Numbered from the stretch's first letter, positions 26,307-35,517 are shown. The stretch: 64,000 nt of DNA from Sphingomonas sp. Leaf339 (GCF_001426195.1 NZ_LMRS01000034.1:62001-126000), one strand, 5' to 3'. The notes: generated by a model from the sequence alone, not told the origin. Made by a program: numbers and translations.

Positions 26307-27419
26307 TCAGGCGTGGTCGATCACAAGACCCTGGATTTCATTCGCGACATCCTCGAACCGGTCGACGATCCGTTCCAGATGGCTGTAGATTTCGCGACCG
26401 ACGACGAACTGCATCGGGTTGTCCTGATGCTCCAGGAACAATGATCGGATGCCCTGATCATGGATATCGTCCGCCTGACCCTCGATCCGGATCATCCGCG
26501 CGGTGAGCTCGTTCAACCGGTCGCCGTTGCGGTTCACCGATCGTAGCAGCGGGATCGCCTCCGCCGTGATGCGCGCCGCCTCGACGATGATGCCGGCCAT
26601 GTCGCGCATCGCCGGATAGAAGTCGGTGACGCCGTACAGCGTGATCGAATTCGCCGTCTGGTTCATCTGGTCGATCGCGTCGTCCATCGCGCCGATCAAT
26701 TCGATGATCGCGCTACGGTCGAACGGAGTCACGAACACCCGGCGAACGTCCTGCAACACGTCGCGGGTGATGTCGTCCGCTTCATGCTCATGCGCGACGA
26801 TCGCCGCGACCTGTTCGGCGATCGCCCCCTCGCCGTGCAGCAATTTCGCCAGCGCGTCGGCGCCGGCGACCAGCGTCGCGGCATGCGCCTCGAACTGCTC
26901 GAAGAATCGCCCCTGCTTGGGCATCAACGACTGGAACCAGCCAAGCATCGGAAATCGCCTCCTTATCCCGGTGCAGATCACCGGGAGCATTCGTTCAGCG
27001 AGCGTCGATGGCGCAGGTGGCGTGCGAAAGCCAGCGATCAACGCCTGCAATTCCGGCTCATCTACCGCCGCGGCGGCATCCGACAGGGTGAACCAGCGCG
27101 TCTGGCGCTGCCCGCGCTCGGGCCAATCCGCGTCCTGCCGCACCGCCGCCAGCGGATAGATCGCGACCGTCGCCTCGATGACGCCGCGGCGGCGCCGCTT
27201 GATATACCGGAAATCGCCCAGCATGGCGGCACAGGGATAGCCGCGCACGCCGGCCTCCTCCCACGCCTCCTGCGCGGCGGCATCGTGCGGGGCTAGTCCA
27301 ACAATGGGATGCCCCTTGGGCACCACCCAGCGACCGGTGTCGCGCGAGGTGATGAGCATCACCTCGATCGCGCCATCGGCCGTCATTCTATAGGGCAGGG
27401 CACCGATCTGATGCAGCAT
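26307..27419 (-). CDS. NUDIX hydrolase joined in frame to a DUF47 (PhoU-like) Pit accessory protein
   Basis: One uninterrupted 370-residue frame. Residues ~5-140 are a NUDIX domain: WVVPKGHPIVG then AAAQEAWEEAGV, i.e. a Nudix box keeping the catalytic EExG but with the first Glu and the Arg replaced. Residues 158-370 are DUF47: MLGWFQSLMPKQGRFFEQFE, AHEHEADDITRDVLQDVRRV and IYSHLERIVDRFEDVANEIQ, the helical partner of Pit. The linker at 26958-26964 encodes a perfect AAGGAGG with an ATG (26948) 9 nt on, exactly where DUF47 proteins normally start. So DUF47 (213 residues) is probably also, or only, made separately. Confidence 0.85.
   Translation of the reverse strand: MLHQIGALPYRMTADGAIEVMLITSRDTGRWVVPKGHPIVGLAPHDAAAQEAWEEAGVRGYPCAAMLGDFRYIKRRRRGVIEATVAIYPLAAVRQDADWPERGQRQTRWFTLSDAAAAVDEPELQALIAGFRTPPAPSTLAERMLPVICTGIRRRFPMLGWFQSLMPKQGRFFEQFEAHAATLVAGADALAKLLHGEGAIAEQVAAIVAHEHEADDITRDVLQDVRRVFVTPFDRSAIIELIGAMDDAIDQMNQTANSITLYGVTDFYPAMRDMAGIIVEAARITAEAIPLLRSVNRNGDRLNELTARMIRIEGQADDIHDQGIRSLFLEHQDNPMQFVVGREIYSHLERIVDRFEDVANEIQGLVIDHA
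26948..26964 (-). promoter_or_regulatory. Internal Shine-Dalgarno and ATG for the DUF47 part
   Basis: On the minus strand AAGGAGG (26964-26958) precedes ATG (26948-26946) by 9 nt, the optimum. It lies inside the NUDIX reading frame, between the two domains, and supports independent initiation of the DUF47 protein. Confidence 0.75.
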
Positions 27420-27479
27420 CGCTGTCCAACGTGGGCCGCGCCGATCGACTTGGCAACGGCGAACGCGACCCGCCCGTCG

Positions 27480-28910
27480 TCAAGACTTCCGCTTAAGTCC
27501 GAACCGGCGGAACAGGCCGCGCTTCGACAGCGCCTCGAACATCTCCTCCGGCCCTTCGGGATCGAGCACCTCGTTATCCGCCAACCATTCCTCGATCGCG
27601 CTCAGATCGGGTTCTTCGAACGGGCGCAGCGTCTTGCCCGATCCGCGCAGTCGCTCGATCGTCTCGATGATCGACCCGGACGACTCGATCGCGTCGGCTA
27701 CCACTTTCCGCTCCAGCCCCAGATGCTCGGCGATCAAGCCGTCACGAATCGCCGTTACACCCGCCCGCTCGCTCTCCGTTCCCGCCACGATCGCCAGATC
27801 GCACTCGGTATCCAGCCGCAGCGACCGGTTATTCATATTGCTGGATCCCAGCCGGAAGATGCGATCGTCGGCAATCAGGATCTTGGCGTGGCAATAGATC
27901 GAGGTGCCGCCCTTCGTACAAGGATGATACATGCGCAGCCGGCGATGCTTGTCACGCCGCCGCAGCGCCTCCATCAATCGGCCGCGTGCGGTGTCCATCG
28001 CCAATGGCTCCAGCCACCCTTGCGCGGTGACGGGGTTGATGATGACGATCTCCGGCCCGTCCGGCTCGTCCAGTCGCCGCGCTACCGCCTCGGCGATCCG
28101 GCGCGAGGCGAAATACTGGCTTTCGATGTATAAGTGGCGCTTGGCCGACGCGATCTGCGTCAGGAACAGTGCCTCGCTCTCATGCACCGGCACCTGATCG
28201 GGCATTTTCGGGAAGGTTCGGGCGATGCCGACATCGATGTCGGTGAAATCGACCGCCAGCCCCTCCGGCCAGCAACCACCAACCGCGTCCGGTTCGGGCA
28301 GCAGTTCCTTGCCCCCCGCCGCCCGCCATCGTTCGCGGAACAGCACGCCCAGCGTCGCGGCGACCGGCCCCTGCACGGCGCTGATCGCATCGTGCCAGGG
28401 CTTGTACGACTGGCCCCAGGAGTGCTTGCGCAGCGGCTGTTCGTCGAGATGCTCGCGCGTGTCCCAGCGATCGCCGGTCATGTCGATGCCGCCGCAAAAG
28501 GCCAGGCAATCGTCGATGATGACGATCTTCTGATGGTGCGACGCGCCGGTCGGGTGATGGCCATCCAGCTTGGTGTGGATACGCGGATGCGCCATCCATT
28601 TCAGGACGGTGAATAACGTCCCCCCGCGCCCTAGCGACTTGATCGCGCCCAAATCCCAGCGAAGCAGGAACACCTCCAGATCAGGATTGCGCTCGACCAC
28701 ATCGTACACGAACGCGCCCAGCGATCGGGGCGGCCCGTTCACGCTGTGGTCCAGCACGATGCGCGCGTCGAAATCCCAGCCGATCAGCAGGATGCGCTTC
28801 TTTGCCTGCAACATCGCCTCTCGGGCGACCCGGAAATACGAGTCCGCATCGACGATCACCGACATTCGGTCGGCGCGTTCGATACGCCAGCAATCCTTGC
28901 CCGGTGTCAT
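27480..28910 (-). CDS. Phospholipase D/cardiolipin synthase-like protein
   Basis: 476 residues with two HKD catalytic motifs: SHHQKIVIIDD near residue 126 and IYCHAKILIADDRIFRLGSS in the second half. These give the two His nucleophile/acid sites of PLD enzymes, which hydrolyse or transfer phosphatidyl groups. The first ~40 residues lack the membrane helices of classical cardiolipin synthase Cls, and the size fits soluble PLD-like proteins of alphaproteobacteria. ATG at 28910 is the first start. It is divergent from dinB with a 107-bp gap. Confidence 0.9.
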   Translation of the reverse strand: MTPGKDCWRIERADRMSVIVDADSYFRVAREAMLQAKKRILLIGWDFDARIVLDHSVNGPPRSLGAFVYDVVERNPDLEVFLLRWDLGAIKSLGRGGTLFTVLKWMAHPRIHTKLDGHHPTGASHHQKIVIIDDCLAFCGGIDMTGDRWDTREHLDEQPLRKHSWGQSYKPWHDAISAVQGPVAATLGVLFRERWRAAGGKELLPEPDAVGGCWPEGLAVDFTDIDVGIARTFPKMPDQVPVHESEALFLTQIASAKRHLYIESQYFASRRIAEAVARRLDEPDGPEIVIINPVTAQGWLEPLAMDTARGRLMEALRRRDKHRRLRMYHPCTKGGTSIYCHAKILIADDRIFRLGSSNMNNRSLRLDTECDLAIVAGTESERAGVTAIRDGLIAEHLGLERKVVADAIESSGSIIETIERLRGSGKTLRPFEEPDLSAIEEWLADNEVLDPEGPEEMFEALSKRGLFRRFGLKRKS

Positions 28911-29017
28911 AATCGGCTTTTGCCCCCGTGTTCGCGGCGCTCATGATGAGGGCGCTGCGCGCTGGCAAACGCCGAAAGCTCGCACCGGGTCCCTCAACGC
29001 CTTATCTCTGCGGCACC

Positions 29018-30100
29018 ATGACCGAGCAGGTTCTCCGCAAGATCATCCACGTCGACATGGACGCCTTCTACGCATCCGTCGAACAGCGCGACGATCCGGC
29101 CCTGCGCGGGCGGCCGGTGGCGGTCGGCGGATCGCGGGCGCGTGGCGTCGTGGCGGCGGCGAGTTATGAGGCGCGCGCTTTCGGCGTCCGGTCGGCGATG
29201 CCCTCGTCCAGCGCCGCCCGCGCCTGCCCCGATTTGATCTTCGTGCCGCCGCGATTCGATGTGTATCGCACCGTTTCCGGCCAGATCCGCGCGATCTTCG
29301 CCGACTATACCGACCTGATCGAACCGCTGTCACTGGACGAGGCATATCTTGACGTGTCAGAGGATCGCCACCGACTCGGCTCCGCCCGTGCTATTGCCGA
29401 GGCGATCCGCGCCCGCATCCACGCCGACACCGGCCTCACCGCATCCGCTGGCGTCAGCTACAACAAGTTCATCGCCAAGCTGGCCTCCGACCAGAACAAG
29501 CCAGACGGCCTGTGCGTCATCCCGCCCCGCCATGGCCCCGCTTTCGTCGCCGGCCTGCCGGTAAAACGCTTCCACGGCGTCGGCCCGGTCACTGCGCGGC
29601 GGATGGAGGCGCTCGGCATACTGAGCGGTGCCGATCTGGCGGAGCGGTCGCTGGCGTTCCTGCAACAGCATTTCGGCAGCTATGCCGCCTATCTGTACAA
29701 CGCCGCACGAGGACAGGACGATCGCCCCGTCCGCGCCCACCGCGCCGCCAAGTCGATCGGCGCCGAACGCACGTTCGAGCAGGATTTGAGCGACCCCGTC
29801 GCGCTCCGCGATGCGCTCGTCGTCGTCGCCGATGCCGCCTGGGCGCGGATCGACCGCGCGTCTGCGCTCGGGCGGACCGTGACGCTGAAGCTGCGTCGGG
29901 CGGATTTCACCACGATTACCCGCGCCCGCTCACTGATCCGACCAGTGGCCGATCGTACCGAGTTTTTCGGCATCGGCCATGACCTGCTGGCTGCGCAATT
30001 GCCGGTGCCCGGCGGTGTCCGCCTGCTCGGCCTGACGCTGTCGGCGCTGGTCGACGAGGCGGCGATCGTCCCTGATCGCCAGCCCCTGCTGCCACTATAA
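29018..30100 (+). CDS. dinB: DNA polymerase IV
   Basis: This 360-residue Y-family translesion polymerase shows the palm motif IIHVDMDAFYASVEQRDDP (metal Asp), VAAASYEARAFGVRSAMPSS, and PLSLDEAYLDVS (second catalytic Asp-Glu). After these come the thumb helix-hairpin-helix region (RFHGVGPVTARRMEALGI) and the little-finger domain (SIGAERTFEQDL). No C-terminal beta-clamp motif is obvious. Start ATG 29018; codons further upstream overlap the promoter and are unlikely. No GTTC-N7-GTTC LexA site was found in the 107-bp promoter gap. Confidence 0.96.
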   Translation: MTEQVLRKIIHVDMDAFYASVEQRDDPALRGRPVAVGGSRARGVVAAASYEARAFGVRSAMPSSSAARACPDLIFVPPRFDVYRTVSGQIRAIFADYTDLIEPLSLDEAYLDVSEDRHRLGSARAIAEAIRARIHADTGLTASAGVSYNKFIAKLASDQNKPDGLCVIPPRHGPAFVAGLPVKRFHGVGPVTARRMEALGILSGADLAERSLAFLQQHFGSYAAYLYNAARGQDDRPVRAHRAAKSIGAERTFEQDLSDPVALRDALVVVADAAWARIDRASALGRTVTLKLRRADFTTITRARSLIRPVADRTEFFGIGHDLLAAQLPVPGGVRLLGLTLSALVDEAAIVPDRQPLLPL

Positions 30101-30106
30101 CAGCCG

Positions 30107-31048
30107 TCAGCCCGTCGTGAACGACGTCTGCAATTGCGCACCCAACGCTTGCGCCCCCAGCACGATCGCACCCAACGGACCGGCGTTGCCGCCCAGCGCC
30201 GGCGGCACGACATAGGTCTCGGGATCGCCCACCTCCGGCAGGGCGACGTAACCGGCCAGACTCTTCGCCATCGCCGCCCGTACCCGCGGGAAGAGGTGAT
30301 CGGTGCCGACCATCACCCCGCCACCCATCACGATCCGCCGCGGCACGCCGGTCAGCACGAGTGAATGGAGCAGCTGACCCAGAGCATGCGCGATCAGGTC
30401 CCAGGCGGGATCGTCCGCGGCCAGCTTGTCGCCGGGAATTCCCGTGCGCGCGGCAATTGCCGGACCAGCCGCGAGCCCCTCCAGGCACGCGCCATGATAG
30501 GGGCAGTTGCCCACCCAATCGTCGCCGGGCATCCGTACCGGGCGCAGATGGCCAAGCTCCGAATGCGTCAACCCATCGACCGGCTTACCGCCGGCGATCA
30601 GGCCGACGCCGATACCGGTGCCGACTGTCGCATAGGCGATATCCGCCAGCCCCTTCGCCGCACCCCACCGCGCCTCGGCCAGCGCCGCGCCGACGACGTC
30701 GGTGTGGAAACCGGTCGGAACGCCGGCATGGCGCTTCAGTCGCGCCGCCACGTCCTGCCCCGCCCAACCCGGCTTTGGGGTCGAGGTGATATGGCCGTAA
30801 AGCGGACTGGCATGGTCGATCGACACTGGCCCGAAACTGGCGATGCCCAGTGCCGAAAAGCCCGACCACCGGTCCAGCACCGCCTCGATCGCACTCAGCG
30901 TCTCTTCCGGCCGCGTCGTCGGCAGTTGGACGCGATCCTCGATATCGTCGGGGCCACGCGCCAGAATGCAGATGCACTTGGTGCCGCCCAGTTCCACGCC
31001 GGCGACCAGCGGTGCCTCGCCCATATCACTCTCCCGAATTGCTGACAT
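30107..31048 (-). CDS. ROK-family sugar kinase, fructokinase-like
   Basis: 313 residues. VAGVELGGTKCICILARG is the phosphate-binding loop, TTRPEETL and GIASFGPVSIDHASPLYG match Zymomonas-type fructokinase, and NCPYHGACLEGLAAGPAI carries the ROK zinc-site Cys/His. Mid-protein YATVGTGIGVGLIAGGKPVD is the ROK core. It phosphorylates fructose (or mannose) to the 6-phosphate. It starts at ATG 31048 or the in-frame ATG eight codons later (MGEAPLV). It lies 39 bp downstream of glmU on the same strand, so the two may be cotranscribed, linking sugar activation with UDP-GlcNAc synthesis. Confidence 0.88.
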   Translation of the reverse strand: MSAIRESDMGEAPLVAGVELGGTKCICILARGPDDIEDRVQLPTTRPEETLSAIEAVLDRWSGFSALGIASFGPVSIDHASPLYGHITSTPKPGWAGQDVAARLKRHAGVPTGFHTDVVGAALAEARWGAAKGLADIAYATVGTGIGVGLIAGGKPVDGLTHSELGHLRPVRMPGDDWVGNCPYHGACLEGLAAGPAIAARTGIPGDKLAADDPAWDLIAHALGQLLHSLVLTGVPRRIVMGGGVMVGTDHLFPRVRAAMAKSLAGYVALPEVGDPETYVVPPALGGNAGPLGAIVLGAQALGAQLQTSFTTG

Positions 31049-31087
31049 GATTATGAGTGAAATCGATTGCGCGCGAAAGCCCCGCCG

Positions 31088-32452
31088 TTAAAGAGCTGCC
31101 TTTTTAGCTTTCATCATGGTGCGAAACCGGGCTGCCCAGCCAGGCCGGCTTTCTTGTCGTCCACGCGCCAGCGCCAGCGCATCCGCATCGACATCGCCGG
31201 TGATGACTGATCCCGCGCCGACGATCGCACCGGCGCCGATCGATACCGGCGCCACCAGTGCGGAATTGGAGCCGATGAACGCGCCCGCGCCGATCGTCGT
31301 GCGGTATTTCAGATAACCGTCGTAATTGCAGGTGATGGTGCCCGCGCCGATGTTCACGCCCGGCCCGACATCCGCATCGCCCAGATAGGTCAGGTGGCTG
31401 GCCTTGGCGCCCTCGCCCAGCACCGCCTTCTTCATTTCGACGAAGTTGCCGACCTTGGCATGCGCGCCCATCACCGCCCCCGGCCGCAGTCGGGCATAGG
31501 GGCCGACCTCCGCGCCCTCGCCCACGATCGCGCCCTCCAGATGGCTGAATGCGTGGATCATGGCGCCATCCGCCACCCGCACGCCGGGGCCGAACACGAC
31601 GTTCGGTTCCACCGTCACATCGCGGCCCAGCACCGTATCGTGTGCGAACCACACCGTATCGGGCGCGACCAGCGTCACCCCATCGCGCATCGCCTCGATC
31701 CGCCGCCGCGCCTGCCAACCGGCCTCGACCGTCGCCAGTTCGCCGCGGCTATTGACGCCCGCCACTTCGTCCGCGCCTGTCTCGATGACCGCCGATCCGT
31801 GGCCGTCCGCGCTTGCCAGTATGACGATATCGGGCAGGTAATATTCGCCCGCCGCATTGTCGTTGCCAACCCGCGCCAGCAGCGACCACAGATTCTCCGC
31901 CCGTGCGGCCATCAGCCCTGAATTGCACAGCGTTTCCGCCCGTTCGGCCTCGGTTGCGTCCTTGTACTCGACCATCCGGTCGATACGCCCTTCGGCGTCG
32001 GCGATTACCCGGCCATAGGCGCCCGGGTCGACGGGACGAAAGCCCAGCACCACCGCTGCTGGCGCGTCATCCGCGCGCAACCGATCGAGCATCCGCCGCA
32101 TCGTCGCTGCCGTCACCAGCGGCACGTCACCATACAGGACCAGCACATCGCCCGCGAAGCCGGCCAGCGCCGCCTCTGCCTGCCGCACCGCGTGGCCCGT
32201 GCCGAGCTGTTCGGCCTGCAGCGCCGTGGCGATCCCCAGCGGCGCGACCGCCGCTTCCACCTGTTCGCGACCCGCACCCGTCACCACCACCACTCGCTCG
32301 GGTGCCAGTTCACCGACCGCGGCGAGCAGATGCAGCAGCATTGGCCGCCCCGCGATCGGATGTAGCACCTTGTGCGTGTCGGACTTCATCCGCGTGCCCT
32401 TGCCCGCAGCGAGGACGATGGCGGCAAGCGGACGGGTCGTTGAATCGGTCAT
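31088..32452 (-). CDS. glmU: Bifunctional UDP-N-acetylglucosamine pyrophosphorylase / glucosamine-1-phosphate N-acetyltransferase
   Basis: This 454-residue enzyme makes UDP-GlcNAc for peptidoglycan and LPS. The N-terminal nucleotidyltransferase has IVLAAGKGTRMKSDTHKVLH and VLYGDVPLVT; from about residue 250 the left-handed beta-helix shows hexad repeats (VVFGPGVRVADGAMIHAFSH, NFVEMKKAVLGEGAKASHLT, NIGAGTITCNYDGYLKYRT), where the His/Asn residues act in acetyl transfer. Start ATG 32452 (MTDSTTRPLAAI); the frame opens six codons earlier without support. Confidence 0.97.
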   Translation of the reverse strand: MTDSTTRPLAAIVLAAGKGTRMKSDTHKVLHPIAGRPMLLHLLAAVGELAPERVVVVTGAGREQVEAAVAPLGIATALQAEQLGTGHAVRQAEAALAGFAGDVLVLYGDVPLVTAATMRRMLDRLRADDAPAAVVLGFRPVDPGAYGRVIADAEGRIDRMVEYKDATEAERAETLCNSGLMAARAENLWSLLARVGNDNAAGEYYLPDIVILASADGHGSAVIETGADEVAGVNSRGELATVEAGWQARRRIEAMRDGVTLVAPDTVWFAHDTVLGRDVTVEPNVVFGPGVRVADGAMIHAFSHLEGAIVGEGAEVGPYARLRPGAVMGAHAKVGNFVEMKKAVLGEGAKASHLTYLGDADVGPGVNIGAGTITCNYDGYLKYRTTIGAGAFIGSNSALVAPVSIGAGAIVGAGSVITGDVDADALALARGRQESRPGWAARFRTMMKAKKAAL

Positions 32453-32514
32453 GACGCGGGCGGGTGCCACGAAAGCCTTGCCAATGCCATAGGCTGGCTG
32501 GCACGCCCCGCCGC

Positions 32515-33195
32515 ATGACCGATTTTCCCTTCGCCATCGTCGGATTCGACATGGACGGCACGCTGCTCGACACCAGCGGCGATCTCGCCGCCGCGGTCAA
32601 TCACGCCCTGGAAAGCGCAGGGCGACCAACGCTGCCGGTCGATGAGATCCGCACGATGATCGGCGGCGGCGCACGGCATATGCTGGCGCAGGGTATGGCC
32701 CGCACCGGCGGCTGCACCGATGACGAACTCGATGTGCTCCACCACCGCCTCCTCGATTATTACGAAACGCATATGATCGTGGAGACAGCACCCTATCCCC
32801 ACGCCCTCGCCGCCCTCGACACACTGGCCGAACAGGGCGTGACGCTGGCCGTCGTCACCAACAAGCTGGAACGATACGCCGCCCACATCCTCGACTCGCT
32901 CGATCTCGCGGATCGGTTCGCCTGCCTGATCGGCGGCGATACGATGGGGCCGGGAAACGGCAAGCCATCGCCAGCACCGATCCACGCGATGATCGACCGC
33001 TGCGGCGGCGGTCGCGCCGCCTTCGTCGGCGATTCGATCTATGACGTGAAGGCTGCAAAGGCCGCTCACGTGCCGGTGGTTGCATGCAGTTTCGGCTTCC
33101 TCGATCGTCCGGTCGCCGATCTGGGCGCTGACGCGGTCATCGACGGGTTCGACCAGTTGGTGCCGACATTGCGCCGACTGGGTGGCGATCGCTGA
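32515..33195 (+). CDS. gph: Phosphoglycolate phosphatase-like HAD hydrolase
   Basis: 226 residues with all four HAD motifs: VGFDMDGTLLDTSGD (nucleophile Asp), LAVVTNKLERYA, a Lys at NGKPSPAPI, and AFVGDSIYDVKAA (metal Asp). The helical cap after motif I is the Gph/PGMB type. It would dephosphorylate 2-phosphoglycolate from DNA repair or photorespiration, but HAD specificity is hard to fix by sequence. ATG 32515; the promoter region is shared with divergent glmU (62-bp gap). It is followed 4 bp later by phoR, so the two are cotranscribed. Confidence 0.88.
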   Translation: MTDFPFAIVGFDMDGTLLDTSGDLAAAVNHALESAGRPTLPVDEIRTMIGGGARHMLAQGMARTGGCTDDELDVLHHRLLDYYETHMIVETAPYPHALAALDTLAEQGVTLAVVTNKLERYAAHILDSLDLADRFACLIGGDTMGPGNGKPSPAPIHAMIDRCGGGRAAFVGDSIYDVKAAKAAHVPVVACSFGFLDRPVADLGADAVIDGFDQLVPTLRRLGGDR

Positions 33196-33199
33196 ACCG

Positions 33200-34414
33200 A
33201 TGAGCGGAAGATCGGCTCGCCACGCCCTGCCCGCGCTGGCGATCGTCATGGTCGCCACCGTCGCGGTGTTCCTGATCGGGCGGCAATGGGAACCGGCGAT
33301 GGTCGCGCTGGTCGGTGGCATCGCCGCCGTTCTGCTCGCCCGTGGTCGGGAAGACGATGCGCCGACCACGCCGGTGGCCGAGCCGCAGGAATCGCCCCTG
33401 GGTCAAGTGCTGGACGCCGTCGCCGATCCCGTTCTTCTCGTGTCGGCGGGCCGGGTAACACTCGCCAATCGCGCCGCGCGGACGCTGCTGGGCACGCATA
33501 TCATCGGTGAAGATGCGCGCGTCGCAATCCGCCACCCCGCCGCCGCCGCCGCGCTCGCCGCGCCGGGTGGCCAGCCGGTCGAACTCGTCGGCATCGGCGC
33601 CCGCGACCGACGCTGGGAGATGCGCGTCGCCGCCGTGTCCGACGATCTCGCCGTCGTCGACCTGATCGACCGCACCGAATATGCGGCGGCCGAGCGGATG
33701 CGCGTCGATTTCGTCGCAAATGCCAGCCACGAACTGCGCACGCCACTCGCCTCGATCCTCGGTTACATCGAAACGCTGGGCGAAGAAGCGGGCGAGGAAC
33801 CCGCGATCCGCAAACGCTTCCTGAAGATCATGATGGACGAGGCACGGCGGATGCAGCGGCTGGTCGAGGACCTGTTGTCGCTGTCGCGGATCGAGGCGGA
33901 CAAATATCGTCTGCCCGACCAGCCGATCGATCTTGGCGTCCTGCTGGGCGAGGTATGCGTGGAACTTCGCTCGTCCGGCAGCGCCCGCGCCGCCGACGTG
34001 GAATGCGTCGTCGCAGAGGGGATCGGCACGATCGCGGGCGACCGTGCGCAATTGTCGCAGCTGTTCCACAACCTGCTGGGCAACGCGATGAAATATGGCC
34101 GCGCCGCCACCCCCGTCATCGCCCGGATCGATCGCGTGCCGACCGGTGTCGCGATCATCGTCACCGATCAGGGCGACGGCATCGCGCCGGAACATCTACC
34201 CCGTCTCACCGAGCGATTCTATCGCGCCGATCCGGGGCGCAGCCGCTCGCTGGGCGGCACCGGACTTGGCCTGGCGATCGTAAAGCATGTGGCGGAGCGG
34301 CATCGCGGCCGGCTCGACATCGCCAGCCGCGTCGGCGTCGGCACGACGGTCACGGTTACGCTGCCGCCCCCGCCCTCCGGATCGCTGCCCGGATCGACTG
34401 TCATGAAAGCGTAA
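33200..34414 (+). CDS. phoR: Phosphate regulon sensor histidine kinase
   Basis: 404 residues. Two N-terminal membrane helices (about 10-48), a PAS-like region, then HisKA with the phosphorylated His177 (FVANASHELRTPLASILGYI) and a HATPase: LFHNLLGNAMKYG (N box), VTDQGDGIAPEHLPRLTERF, RSLGGTGLGLAIVKHVAERH. By family and position it controls PhoB. It senses phosphate indirectly through PstSCAB-PhoU. The start ATG 33200 is 4 bp after gph. Its last codons and TAA lie inside a Pho-box-like element for pstS. Confidence 0.94.
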   Translation: MSGRSARHALPALAIVMVATVAVFLIGRQWEPAMVALVGGIAAVLLARGREDDAPTTPVAEPQESPLGQVLDAVADPVLLVSAGRVTLANRAARTLLGTHIIGEDARVAIRHPAAAAALAAPGGQPVELVGIGARDRRWEMRVAAVSDDLAVVDLIDRTEYAAAERMRVDFVANASHELRTPLASILGYIETLGEEAGEEPAIRKRFLKIMMDEARRMQRLVEDLLSLSRIEADKYRLPDQPIDLGVLLGEVCVELRSSGSARAADVECVVAEGIGTIAGDRAQLSQLFHNLLGNAMKYGRAATPVIARIDRVPTGVAIIVTDQGDGIAPEHLPRLTERFYRADPGRSRSLGGTGLGLAIVKHVAERHRGRLDIASRVGVGTTVTVTLPPPPSGSLPGSTVMKA

Positions 34415-34426
34415 CCGCAGCGTCAC
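34398..34426 (+). promoter_or_regulatory. Pho-box-like element before pstS
   Basis: Three 7-mers sit at exact 11-bp spacing: CTGTCAT (34398-34404), GCGTAAC (34409-34415), GCGTCAC (34420-34426). The consensus is CTGTCAT/C with 4-nt spacers; the first unit is perfect, the third matches 5 of 7 positions, the second 4 of 7. The element ends 35 bp before the pstS ATG 34462 and overlaps the phoR stop codon. PhoB activation of pstS is inferred. Confidence 0.6.
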
Positions 34427-34461
34427 ATAGGCGGCTCGCACGGGTGGCAGGGCCACTCCTC

Positions 34462-35517
34462 ATGGGAATGTTCATGCGCCGCCAGCTTATCATCGGCCTG
34501 CTGCTGCCGCTGGCCGCGTGTCAGGATCAGGCCAATGGCGGCGGCGCCGGCGCGCGTGACCAGATCACGGCGGTCGGATCATCCACCGTCTATCCTTTCA
34601 CCACGATGGTCGCCGAACAGTTCGTCGCCAGCGATCCCGATGCGAAGGCGCCGGTGATCGAATCGACCGGCACCGGCGCCGGCATGAAACTGTTCTGCGC
34701 CGGCATCGGCGCCGCCCACCCGGATATCGAGGACGCCTCGCGCCGGATAAAGGCCAGCGAGTACAAGGATTGCGCCGCCAACGGCGCGCGCGACGTGCTG
34801 GAAATTCAGGTGGGCATCGATGGAATCGCCTTTGCCGAGGCGAAGAATGGTCCGAAGATGCAGTTGACGCCCACCGACCTCTATCTGGCGCTGGCCGCCG
34901 CGCCGAACGGCAAGCCAAACCAAAGCAGCACGTGGCGGGACGTGAACCCCGCCCTGCCCGCCATTCCCATCCAGGTGTACGGCCCGCCCGCGACCAGCGG
35001 CACCCGCGACGCATTGGCCGAACTGATCCTGACCAAGGGATGCGAGACATCGAACCCCGCCGCCAAGCCGATGGCCAAATCCGACCCCGACGGCCACAAG
35101 GCGCTGTGCACCCGCGTTCGCGAGGACGGCGCCTATGTCGATGCCGGCGAGAACGACAATCTGATCGTCCAGAAACTGCAATCGAACCCCAATGCAATCG
35201 GCGTGTTCGGGTACAGCTATCTTGAAGAGAACAGCAACGCGGTGAACGGTGTCCCGATCAGCGGCGTCGCCCCCACCTATGCCGCGATCGCCGATGGGCG
35301 ATATCCGGGATCGCGCCCGCTCTATCTATACGTCAAGAAAGCGCATCTGAATGCGATACCCGGCTTGCGTGATTTCCTGATGCTGTACGCCAAGGCATGG
35401 GGGCCTGACGGCCCGCTGATCCGTCGTGGCCTGATCGCCGCACCCGACGATGTGCGCGCCCGCGCCGCGCAAGTGATCGCGAACGAAACGCCGCTCGATC
35501 CGGCGACCCTGAAATGA
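34462..35517 (+). CDS. pstS: Phosphate ABC transporter substrate-binding lipoprotein
   Basis: 351 residues from ATG 34462 (other in-frame ATGs at 34468 and 34474). The signal peptide ends with the lipobox LLPLAACQDQ, so it is a membrane-anchored lipoprotein. The binding-domain motifs AVGSSTVYPFTTMVAEQF and ESTGTGAGMKLFCAGIGAAH, with SRRIK, hold phosphate. It captures inorganic phosphate in the periplasm for PstCAB. It ends overlapping the pstC start by four bases (ATGA). Confidence 0.95.
   Translation: MGMFMRRQLIIGLLLPLAACQDQANGGGAGARDQITAVGSSTVYPFTTMVAEQFVASDPDAKAPVIESTGTGAGMKLFCAGIGAAHPDIEDASRRIKASEYKDCAANGARDVLEIQVGIDGIAFAEAKNGPKMQLTPTDLYLALAAAPNGKPNQSSTWRDVNPALPAIPIQVYGPPATSGTRDALAELILTKGCETSNPAAKPMAKSDPDGHKALCTRVREDGAYVDAGENDNLIVQKLQSNPNAIGVFGYSYLEENSNAVNGVPISGVAPTYAAIADGRYPGSRPLYLYVKKAHLNAIPGLRDFLMLYAKAWGPDGPLIRRGLIAAPDDVRARAAQVIANETPLDPATLK

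Noticed and set aside
28911..29017. Possible LexA/SOS site before dinB
   Set aside because: No GTTC-N7-GTTC match; only a single GTTC half-site is present.
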